This document shows positions 1 through 6,249 of a DNA stretch of 6,497 nt, piece after piece (position 1 is the stretch's first letter; each line of letters opens with the position of its first letter). The stretch is from assembly GCA_051745305.1 (NCBI GenBank), contig JBNJDY010000077.1, positions 1 to 6,497 on the forward strand, in the 5' to 3' direction. The translations under genes were made by a program, and so were the position numbers. The notes below the pieces were generated by a model. It had not been told where the DNA came from, did not search any database, and saw only the letters and a list, made by a program, of their open reading frames with translations. Source of the DNA: Saliniplasma sp051745305 (GTDB taxonomy: Archaea; Thermoplasmatota; Thermoplasmata; Halarchaeoplasmatales; Halarchaeoplasmataceae).

Positions 1-3
1 TAG

Positions 4-88
<85 letters not shown>

Positions 89-128
89 AGTGAGAAGAGC
101 TTATTTCGACTTCCCTATCTTCTACTTG

Positions 129-141
129 CAAATAAAATTTA
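129..141 (-). promoter_or_regulatory. Possible TATA box for tRNA-Leu
   Basis: On the minus strand this AT-rich block reads TAAATTTTATTTG. Its centre lies about 46 bases upstream of the mature tRNA 5' end. With the usual archaeal TATA-to-start spacing of about 25 bases, transcription would begin near 109 and leave a leader of about 20 bases to be trimmed by RNase P. It is the best TATA-like stretch on this side of the divergent gap, but the match is judged by eye only. Confidence 0.35.
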
Positions 142-154
142 CCCGTTAATTGAG

Positions 155-186
155 TTTAACTAAACGATAACCATAAAACATAATAT
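155..186 (+). promoter_or_regulatory. radB promoter region, two alternative TATA-like boxes
   Basis: Two TATA-like octamers fit leaderless transcription from the two possible radB starts. TTTAACTA at 155-162 is centred about 26 bases before the ATG at 185. CATAATAT at 179-186 is centred about 26 bases before the in-frame ATG at 209. Neither is a perfect match to the archaeal consensus (roughly TTTAWATA). The region is part of the 96-base divergent gap shared with tRNA-Leu; I see no other conserved element or clear operator in that gap. Confidence 0.35.
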
Positions 187-877
187 GGTGAATAGAACTG
201 GGAGTACCATGCAGATACCAACGGGCTGCAACGCCATCGATGAACTACTCGACGGAGGAATAGAATCAGGAACGATTACGGAGTTGTTCGGTGGAGGAGG
301 AACTGGTAAGACCAATCTTTGCCTTCAGATCGCAAGAAATGTGGCGTTAGATGGTAAAAAAGTTGCCTTTCTGGACACGGAAGGAGTTTCCATGGAACGT
401 CTGAAACAGATCTCGTCAGACAAGTACGAAAAAGTCATGAACAATACTTTGATATTCAGGGCATGTTCGTTTTCCGAACAGGAAGAAAAGTTGAACAACA
501 TCGTCAATCTAGCTTTAAGGGATGATATGAATGTTGGAGCCGTCATGGTCGATAGCATGACGGTGTTCTATAGAACTCGGTTAAATGATGGGGAACATCA
601 GAAAACGTCAGCTAGGTTGGGTAGAATGCTGATCAAACTGATGAAGGTGGCAAGAAAACTAGATATACCCGTGTTAGTCACAACCCAGGTATATGGAGGG
701 GATGATACAACGAAACCCCTAGGAGGACATATATTGTACCATAACGCTAAAACTATCCTTAAATTTGAAGAACTGGGCCCCCATATCAGGAAATGCACTG
801 TAATGAAGCATCGTTCTATGGCAGAACGCCGTTATACAAAATGCAAAATCACCGATAAAGGTATCGTTTCAGTTTGA
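185..877 (+). CDS. radB: DNA repair and recombination protein RadB
   Basis: RadB is the euryarchaeal RecA/RadA paralogue. It binds DNA and ATP and is known as a mediator of RadA-dependent homologous recombination. The 230 residues form a single RecA-like ATPase core without the N-terminal helix-hairpin-helix domain of RadA, which is the normal RadB size. Visible motifs are the family opening IPTGCNAIDELLDGGI (11-26), Walker A GGGGTGKT (36-43), the FLDTEG strand (62-67), Walker B AVMVDS (119-124, Asp123), the VTTQVY strand (165-170), a glycine-rich loop 2 region GGDDTTKPLGG (171-181), and the RadB-typical KHRS (208-211). The coordinates use the longest frame. An ATG at 209, which gives MQIPTGC, fits the usual RadB N-terminus better and is preceded by GGGAG at 200-204, so the first eight residues may be untranslated. 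It is transcribed alone, divergent from tRNA-Leu, with a candidate terminator after the stop. Confidence 0.93.
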   Translation: MVNRTGSTMQIPTGCNAIDELLDGGIESGTITELFGGGGTGKTNLCLQIARNVALDGKKVAFLDTEGVSMERLKQISSDKYEKVMNNTLIFRACSFSEQEEKLNNIVNLALRDDMNVGAVMVDSMTVFYRTRLNDGEHQKTSARLGRMLIKLMKVARKLDIPVLVTTQVYGGDDTTKPLGGHILYHNAKTILKFEELGPHIRKCTVMKHRSMAERRYTKCKITDKGIVSV

Positions 878-885
878 AATGTCAT

Positions 886-922
886 AATCCATCCAAACCA
901 TTAAATATCCTGGATTTTTTTT
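886..922 (+). terminator. Candidate weak hairpin plus T-tract after radB
   Basis: AATCCA (886-891) is complementary to TGGATT (911-916), giving a 6-bp stem with a 19-base loop. The stem's last two Ts begin a run of eight Ts (915-922). It starts 9 bases after the radB stop, so it could end the radB transcript, since archaeal termination relies mainly on U-rich tracts. The stem is short and the loop long, so the T-tract is the stronger evidence. Confidence 0.35.
901..908 (+). promoter_or_regulatory. TATA box of the methyltransferase gene (leaderless)
   Basis: TTAAATAT is a good archaeal TATA-box match. Its centre lies about 24-25 bases before the ATG at 929, so transcription should start at or next to the A of the start codon. 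No Shine-Dalgarno sequence precedes the ATG (TTTATAGCC), which agrees with a leaderless mRNA. The box sits in the loop of the possible radB terminator hairpin. Confidence 0.55.
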
Positions 923-928
923 ATAGCC

Positions 929-1708
929 ATGAAACGTTCAAGACCTGCAGATATGAAAGAGATCTATGCTCTCCGTGCAGATACTATCGATTATTTTTTC
1001 CCGGATAGAGAAGATGAAATTGAGATTTGGGCAGATATAGCTTCGAATTATGGTAAAGAAGTACTTCATTTGATGTGTGGTACGGGGGAGCTTACTGTAG
1101 GATTAGCTGAAAGAGATTTTGACGTTACGGGTCTGGATTTTACTGAAGCCATGATATATCTGGTTAAAGGACGTATTCAAAACAAGAATTTAAAGGATAT
1201 CGAAATAGTTCAGGACGATGCTAGACATTTTAGTTTGAATAAAAGGTTCGATTTCATTTTCGTCTCAACAGGTGATTTCCATCATTTTGTAGAAAGGGAT
1301 GAGATAGATTCACTCCTAGCTAAAGCTTATGCACATCTAAAAAGTGGTGGAGCATTAGGTATTGAACTTTACGTCCCTCCAGAAGAGGATTTCAAGAAGG
1401 GAGATAAAAAATACAACCCTATCAGAAAACCTCCAGAAGGTCAAACGATTTGGAGAATGAATAGGATCAGTTATCACGCAGAAAAAAAACTACTTGAGAT
1501 AACAGAAGACTTTCATTTTGAAGAGAACGGTGATGTAAAAGAAGGAGAATATGAGATACTCCTTAGATTGTTCCCGAAAATCGAGATCGAAAATATCCTG
1601 GGGGATGCTGGTTTCGACGAGATAAAACACGTCGAGGGAAGTGATTTTTCACCATATCTACCTGATGATCATTCAAAGACATGGATAGTGGTTGCTGAAA
1701 AAGATTAA
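929..1708 (+). CDS. Class I SAM-dependent methyltransferase, substrate unknown
   Basis: This 259-residue cytosolic protein has a Rossmann-like methyltransferase fold of the Methyltransf_11/25 type and transfers a methyl group from S-adenosylmethionine to an unidentified acceptor. Motif I is VLHLMCGTGELT (45-56). The acidic residue that would hold the SAM ribose is Asp70 in GLDFTEAMI (68-76). The adenine-side motif is QDDARHF (95-101), and strand 4 is FDFIFVSTGDFHHF (107-120), followed by LKSGGALGIEL (137-147). The second half (about 170-259) has the W-R/E-rich/AGF pattern common to small-molecule methyltransferases of this type, with LGDAGFDEI at 224-232 and a terminal WIVVAEK strand. In motif I the acidic residue usually found after VL is His47. 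The ATG at 929 is supported by the TATA spacing. The gene ends 2 bases from the convergent surface-protein gene. Nothing nearby reveals the substrate. Confidence 0.85.
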   Translation: MKRSRPADMKEIYALRADTIDYFFPDREDEIEIWADIASNYGKEVLHLMCGTGELTVGLAERDFDVTGLDFTEAMIYLVKGRIQNKNLKDIEIVQDDARHFSLNKRFDFIFVSTGDFHHFVERDEIDSLLAKAYAHLKSGGALGIELYVPPEEDFKKGDKKYNPIRKPPEGQTIWRMNRISYHAEKKLLEITEDFHFEENGDVKEGEYEILLRLFPKIEIENILGDAGFDEIKHVEGSDFSPYLPDDHSKTWIVVAEKD

Positions 1709-1710
1709 GA

Positions 1711-3774
1711 TCATTTCCAAGATCTCTGTTTCGATTTCGAAGTGCTCGAGTTTAGTTTTATTTTATATGTATAAAGTAAGAAAGCTATCAAAGGTATTAA
1801 TAACAATGTGGGCCAGTATGTCACATAACCCCTCTCTTCTCGTTCACCTATTTCAAATTGATAGATGATCCTTTCATCGAACTCTACGTTAGAACTCGAT
1901 GAATTTAGTTCAATATTATAATTTCCTTCAGGAAGTCCATCTTTAATTAATACGATGTCGGAGCCGGACATTGCTAATACTTCATTCCGAGAAACTTCGA
2001 TTTTTTCTCCATCCTTGTACAAGTACAAACAGCTTTCAATCAAACCTCGACTAACGTAACTACCGAAGGAGATATGGATCATCGTCGAATCTCCCAGTTC
2101 TGACCAAGTAACCTCTTTAACCTCTGGGAACACTTCGAATTCTTCACTCACTACCGAATAAATAGTTCCTGAATCATCTACCACTTCGAGCATTATTCTA
2201 CATTGAGATGACATGGCAAAAGGGAACCTAATTGATGCAGTATTCTCACCTGGCTCGACTTCGTTCATCACACTCCAACTCTCACCGTCATCACTGAAAC
2301 TGACTCTCATATGTTGGTAATCGTCTACCATAGGTGGTGAAACCCATCCTATGTTGATTTGTTCCCTAGTGTGATATTTTTCTTTATCAGGGTCCAAGGA
2401 TAATTCAAGTGGATTCTTTTCGAGTATCGTAAATACGTCAGAGTGTGACCATGTTGTAGAATCATCACTATCTGTGCAGCTCACATTGATGACGGCATTT
2501 TCCGCTGAGGTATCTATTTTCCATTGATATAAACCGTCATTTTCAACATCATAACTGATAACCCTCCAGCTGTTGCCTCCATTAGTTGAAATCGATATAG
2601 TAATGGGATTCTCTGGTAATTGTACGTCATCGTTAGCCTTCCAACGGATTTCAGTTTCCTGACCTTCTACTAAAACAAGATCTTCATACGGTCTTTCAAT
2701 TTCTACCACGGGCTTCAAATTCTCGTATACCGTAAAACTTTGTGAATATCCATAGCCGATAAAACCGTATTCATTTTCACATGAAACATTTACCAAAACA
2801 TTGGAAACAGGATAATCAACGACTGGTTCCTTCGGCACTTCCCATATATAGCTTCCTTCGTTTTCAAGTCCACTAGCTATATTTATCCACGTGTTCCCAC
2901 CATCTACTGTATAGGAAATATTGATCGGTTCATTTATCAGTTCATCTTGATCAACACTCCAACCGATTTCAGTTGTGTTTCCTATCCTGATCTCATCTTC
3001 AACACTTGTCCAAACTTCAACCAGAGGTGGTCCTCTTTTAACAGTAAAATTGACCGTAAGATCGATCTCGAGTGAATTACCTGGATAACTGTTATCATTT
3101 ACTGAACCAGATATTTCGATATAGTAATCTGGGCTGGGTTCCAATTCCTCCACAGGATCAAATTCTACAGTGAAATTATCGTCTACAGTCCTCCCGAAAA
3201 TAGTTCCATCCACAGTAGACGAGGGTCCATATACAGTAAAATTGCTCCTTAAATCATCAAGATCGATCTCTTCACTGAAAGTCATTTCGATATTAGAATC
3301 GCTGAGTAATAAACCTCCCTCACTAGGACTCGAGAAAAGGAACTCAGGTACTGTTGAGTCGATTTCAATAGAAACCATTTTCCACCTTCTGTAACCTCCA
3401 CCTTCGGCACGGATAATGATGTAAACCTCGTCAGAATCTATCTCTGGAACAGTCCAGGTGTGATTTGTCGAATAGTTTGTTAAATCGCCCTTTTCATATC
3501 TATCTATAAGATACGGACCTTCACCTTCAGAAACGTATTCTAGAACAACTTCGATTTCAGATAGTTCAAGAGAGGTGTTCAAAGTCCAGGATATATTCTG
3601 TTCGCCACCTCCAGTCCATATGTCTCCTTCGTTAGGACTATTAAATTCTACATGCAGTTCAGTACCTGTAGCTGACTGAGAAACATCAGCAAGTAATGTA
3701 AATGAAGAAAAAATGAGTATAAATATCAAAAATAATGTGATCAAAGGTTCTTTTTCCTGCCTAGAAAGAAACAT
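1711..3774 (-). CDS. Secreted, membrane-anchored surface protein with Ig-like domains
   Basis: The 687-residue protein is built as an exported, C-terminally anchored cell-surface protein; its function is unknown. Residues 11-29 form a hydrophobic signal segment after a short charged N-terminus, with probable cleavage around 30-36. Six beta-rich modules follow by eye. One is Ig-like (about 40-138) and one resembles SbsA Ig-like/Big_5 (about 143-246, PEFLFSSPSEG...FTVKR). Two are closely similar modules (about 249-350 and 354-451), each with an I-W strand, a DGGNTW/NGGNSW turn (290-295, 398-403), an ENxGxYxW strand and an NVSC tetrapeptide. A more divergent relative lies at about 454-549 (DDGESW, 495-500) and a last domain at about 551-643. 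Residues 650-670 form a transmembrane helix followed by a short basic tail. About a dozen N-glycosylation sequons lie outside the membrane, including Asn60, 66, 100, 104, 178, 200, 242, 266, 285, 329, 430 and 624. An S-layer-associated or adhesin role is a guess. It appears to be transcribed from its own leaderless promoter. Confidence 0.8.
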   Translation of the reverse strand: MFLSRQEKEPLITLFLIFILIFSSFTLLADVSQSATGTELHVEFNSPNEGDIWTGGGEQNISWTLNTSLELSEIEVVLEYVSEGEGPYLIDRYEKGDLTNYSTNHTWTVPEIDSDEVYIIIRAEGGGYRRWKMVSIEIDSTVPEFLFSSPSEGGLLLSDSNIEMTFSEEIDLDDLRSNFTVYGPSSTVDGTIFGRTVDDNFTVEFDPVEELEPSPDYYIEISGSVNDNSYPGNSLEIDLTVNFTVKRGPPLVEVWTSVEDEIRIGNTTEIGWSVDQDELINEPINISYTVDGGNTWINIASGLENEGSYIWEVPKEPVVDYPVSNVLVNVSCENEYGFIGYGYSQSFTVYENLKPVVEIERPYEDLVLVEGQETEIRWKANDDVQLPENPITISISTNGGNSWRVISYDVENDGLYQWKIDTSAENAVINVSCTDSDDSTTWSHSDVFTILEKNPLELSLDPDKEKYHTREQINIGWVSPPMVDDYQHMRVSFSDDGESWSVMNEVEPGENTASIRFPFAMSSQCRIMLEVVDDSGTIYSVVSEEFEVFPEVKEVTWSELGDSTMIHISFGSYVSRGLIESCLYLYKDGEKIEVSRNEVLAMSGSDIVLIKDGLPEGNYNIELNSSSSNVEFDERIIYQFEIGEREERGYVTYWPTLLLIPLIAFLLYTYKIKLNSSTSKSKQRSWK
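1751..1770 (+). terminator. Possible T-rich terminator of the methyltransferase gene
   Basis: The plus strand reads TTTAGTTTTATTTTATATGT about 43 bases after the methyltransferase stop. Such T-rich stretches can terminate archaeal RNA polymerase. It lies inside the 3' end of the convergent surface-protein gene, where it encodes the Lys/Ile-rich cytosolic tail, so the composition may simply reflect codon content. The two stops are only 2 bases apart, so the plus-strand transcript must end within the opposing gene wherever termination occurs. Confidence 0.25.
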
Positions 3775-3790
3775 AGTGTTCGATACCGCA

Positions 3791-3805
3791 GTTTATTTAA
3801 TAAAC
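3791..3805 (-). promoter_or_regulatory. Palindromic TATA region of the surface-protein gene
   Basis: The minus strand reads GTTTATTAAATAAAC, a perfect 7-bp inverted repeat (GTTTATT/AATAAAC) around one central base. Its centre is 24 bases upstream of the ATG at 3774, the same spacing as for the methyltransferase gene. No Shine-Dalgarno sequence is present (the start context is GAACACTATG), so the mRNA is probably leaderless. The symmetry could be chance in AT-rich DNA or could also serve as a regulator site. Confidence 0.5.
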
Positions 3806-3815
3806 CTTTTTGGTG

Positions 3816-3833
3816 AAAAATAATATCCATATT
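3816..3833 (-). terminator. Candidate terminator after polB
   Basis: Just after the polB stop the minus strand reads AATATGGATATT followed by ATTTTT. The first part is an AT-only inverted repeat (AATAT/ATATT, 3822-3833), and the T5 run (3816-3820) supplies a U-rich end. The hairpin is too small to be stable by itself. The T-run and the position, before the next gene's promoter, are the main support. Confidence 0.35.
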
Positions 3834-3835
3834 TA

Positions 3836-6238
3836 TCACATAAAATCTTCTAAAGACACATTTTCTTTGTTTTTAGTTTCAGTCTTTTCTTTATTATCTT
3901 CCTTCCCTACATTACTTTTCCTATCCTCTTTCTTAAACTTTTGAGAGAACAGATCTGATTGTTTATTCCCTGCTAGTAAACCTTTCTCATCCCATCCAAA
4001 GACGTCGGTAACTCTTGATAAAGTTTTAGCTATCCTCCGTGCATAATAGTCCCAATCAGGTTCTCCTTCAAGTCTTAGGTCCGGCAGCCAAGGCTCGACT
4101 TCCTGCGGTGACCTATTAGCATCTGTAACAATCCAAGATACTTTCATACCCGGGGTGAACTCGTAACCCTTTTCCTCCATCTTCCTTGCAGCCTGTACGT
4201 TGGGCATACTTTCAGGGTTTTTGTAATAACTGTATTTTTTACAAGTTCTAGATATCACCAATTCTTCAGGATCTACATCACTGTTTTTGGTTTTCTCTAT
4301 CCATCTTTTGGCGGTCTCGATAGCCCCCTCGATATCGTCATCCAATATATGCTGGAACACATCTTCTAAAGCTCGATTCTGGGCTTCGAATGAATCACTC
4401 CTCCTGAGTTCATACCCCCTAACGAGCATATCTTCTTCCGGCCAGATGATTTTTCCCACGTACCTTTTTTTCATGCCATGGCTGAAGAATGGATTTAAAA
4501 CCTTTTCAAATTCCAGTATGATCGCACCTCTACTGTAATCTTCAGCGATCTTGCGACTTATCTCGATAGTATCTTCAAGATTTTCCTTAGGGGATCTGAA
4601 AAATACACTGTCCGTATCCGAGTATATCACTTTCAGATCATCATCTTCCAATTCTTCTATCAATTCTTTGATGTTCTTCCTAGCGAACGCTGTTATACTT
4701 TCACCGATCCTATTATCCGTAAACCTGTAGAAGGAAGAAGCGAAGACACCATAGAAGGAGTTCATCAAAACTTTTATAGCAGCCTGTAAGCCGCTGTAGT
4801 AATCTTTCTCCCTTTCATCATCTGCTTCTTTCATCTTCTTCTTAACAAGATCCCTTTCATCCATGAGATGTTTCAATATGCCAGGGAGTATCCCTTCTTT
4901 CTGCTCTTGCGGTAAGAATCTTGCACCGGTGGGACTTTCGATGGTTCCTTGTTTAGATAAAGTAGTAAAACAGATGTTATTCTCCATGATTATGCTAGGA
5001 TACATGCTTTTGAAATCTAAGACGCTCACCCAATGGTATAACCCAGGTTCTATAGAGTGGACGTAGCCCCCCTTGATCTTACTCCTCTTTCCGGTATGGC
5101 TGGTCAGTGGGACTCCTATATCTTTTCTATCCGCCTCTCTGATCAATATAGAATCTACAAGGGTGGAAGTCCTTCCATTCAATCCCTCATCTACAGGAAG
5201 TTTAGAGACAGTAGCCATATCCATAGCCTTGTCCATTATCTCTAACTCAAGGATGATCTCCAAGGCTAACTCTGCATCTAGACTACAGTAATCGATAACT
5301 TTTTCTTGATTCTTCTCCCATTCCTCATCTATCTTTTTAGGATCGACATCATCCTTCTCTCTTCCAAGCAGTTCTTTAGATACGTGGTCCAGTGTTTCTC
5401 TTTTGAGATTCATCTCTGTACGAACACTCCACCAAGCATCGGCGACTATCCTACCGTTGATCCTCCAAAATCGATTTCCCACTTTGTTTAGACCACTCCC
5501 GTCCCTACCTATAGTTAAACTTCCGATGCCTTTCTCTTCAGCGCGATTCTCTAATAGAGGTATATCATATCCGTTGATGTTGTAACCGGTTATAACATCT
5601 GGATCAACCGAATTTACGTGATCTCGGAAACCTTCGATCATCTCTTTTTCATCGCCGTAAAAACTTTTACTTGACCTTTCTCCTTTATGATCTACAACAC
5701 AGCATATAGTGAATATCCTATTATCTTCAAGGCTGTTTTCGATATCGAAGCTGAGTATTTTCAACTCGGGTTTTAGAGGCTCTGATTCATCGAACTCATC
5801 CACATCGATAACTAGTTCAGTTGTGTATTTCCCATTATCGATTTGCTTCCCTTCGATGATAACTGTGGAACCTAGGTCCTTATCGTAGATGAACCTCTGA
5901 ATGTATGGGATGTCCGCGGCTAAGACTCTGCAATCACTCTTGTATTTGTTCCTGTATCCTGGAACTTTGAAAGGATACTTCAAAATAATCTTTTTACAGG
6001 ATTCTACATCTCCATCTACCCAAAGTTCGCGGTTCTCTAACCGTATTATCTCATCATCTCTTTCCAATTCCTTAACGATTTCATTAGGCGGGTTTACAAG
6101 ATAAAAATAAGGTTTAAAATCATCATACAACAACGTGACCGACTCGCCCTGTTCAGTCCTCCCAAATAATTCGATAATAACTCCATTATCCTGGGAACTA
6201 TAAGATCCAGATAATATCCTTACTTTTCTCTTAATCAT
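3836..6238 (-). CDS. polB: Family B replicative/repair DNA polymerase with 3'-5' exonuclease
   Basis: The 800-residue PolB synthesises DNA from dNTPs and proofreads. After the N-terminal domain (1-155) comes the exonuclease: Exo I FDIEN (164-168, Asp165/Glu167), Exo II NINGYD (220-225, Asp225) and Exo III YCSLD (317-321, Asp321), all intact. The polymerase core has motif A DFKSMYPSII (408-417, Asp408), motif B KVLMNSFYG (489-497), motif C YSDTDS (539-544, Asp541/Asp543) and KKRY (590-593). The TIGRDGS, ELLGREK and RIGESITAFAR segments recall the Pol II-like branch of family B. No intein interrupts motifs A to C. The core ends near 758, followed by a lysine/glutamate-rich tail (about 768-792) and a terminal NVSLEDFM that resembles a PCNA-binding PIP box. 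An earlier QSDLFSQKF (760-768) lies where Pyrococcus PolB has its PIP box. The gene follows the GTPase gene after 7 bases, with a Shine-Dalgarno-like GTGATC upstream of the ATG, so it is probably co-transcribed and coupled. Confidence 0.96.
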   Translation of the reverse strand: MIKRKVRILSGSYSSQDNGVIIELFGRTEQGESVTLLYDDFKPYFYLVNPPNEIVKELERDDEIIRLENRELWVDGDVESCKKIILKYPFKVPGYRNKYKSDCRVLAADIPYIQRFIYDKDLGSTVIIEGKQIDNGKYTTELVIDVDEFDESEPLKPELKILSFDIENSLEDNRIFTICCVVDHKGERSSKSFYGDEKEMIEGFRDHVNSVDPDVITGYNINGYDIPLLENRAEEKGIGSLTIGRDGSGLNKVGNRFWRINGRIVADAWWSVRTEMNLKRETLDHVSKELLGREKDDVDPKKIDEEWEKNQEKVIDYCSLDAELALEIILELEIMDKAMDMATVSKLPVDEGLNGRTSTLVDSILIREADRKDIGVPLTSHTGKRSKIKGGYVHSIEPGLYHWVSVLDFKSMYPSIIMENNICFTTLSKQGTIESPTGARFLPQEQKEGILPGILKHLMDERDLVKKKMKEADDEREKDYYSGLQAAIKVLMNSFYGVFASSFYRFTDNRIGESITAFARKNIKELIEELEDDDLKVIYSDTDSVFFRSPKENLEDTIEISRKIAEDYSRGAIILEFEKVLNPFFSHGMKKRYVGKIIWPEEDMLVRGYELRRSDSFEAQNRALEDVFQHILDDDIEGAIETAKRWIEKTKNSDVDPEELVISRTCKKYSYYKNPESMPNVQAARKMEEKGYEFTPGMKVSWIVTDANRSPQEVEPWLPDLRLEGEPDWDYYARRIAKTLSRVTDVFGWDEKGLLAGNKQSDLFSQKFKKEDRKSNVGKEDNKEKTETKNKENVSLEDFM

Positions 6239-6243
6239 ATTAC

Positions 6244-6249
6244 GATCAC
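6244..6249 (-). promoter_or_regulatory. polB ribosome-binding site overlapping the ychF stop codon
   Basis: The minus strand reads AAGTGATCGTAATATG. GTGATC is complementary to the GAUCAC near the 3' end of archaeal 16S rRNA and lies 5 bases before the polB ATG. The TGA inside it is the stop codon of the upstream GTPase gene, so a ribosome ending ychF stands on the polB start signal. This supports the ATG at 6238 and translational coupling. Confidence 0.6.

Noticed and set aside
325..798. Two minus-strand open frames inside radB (325-558, 598-798).
   Set aside because: They overlap the RadB ATPase core, where the plus frame carries all conserved motifs; the antisense translations show no recognisable family.
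2274..2913. A sialidase or BNR-propeller domain suggested by the DGGNTW-like turns in the surface protein.
   Set aside because: There is only one such turn per roughly 100-residue module, and the modules otherwise look like Ig-like beta sandwiches. No catalytic residues of sialidases are apparent.
4607..5017. An intein in polB at motif A, B or C, the usual sites in archaeal polymerases.
   Set aside because: Motifs A, B and C are continuous at the protein level (DFKSMYPSII, KVLMNSFYG, YSDTDS), and the core is about the normal length.
3170..5585. Several plus-strand open frames of 60-83 codons (for example 4287-4538, 4863-5066, 5073-5291) opposite the surface-protein and polB genes.
   Set aside because: They are antisense to genes with clear domain motifs, have no recognisable products, and lack convincing start signals. 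They look like shadow frames.
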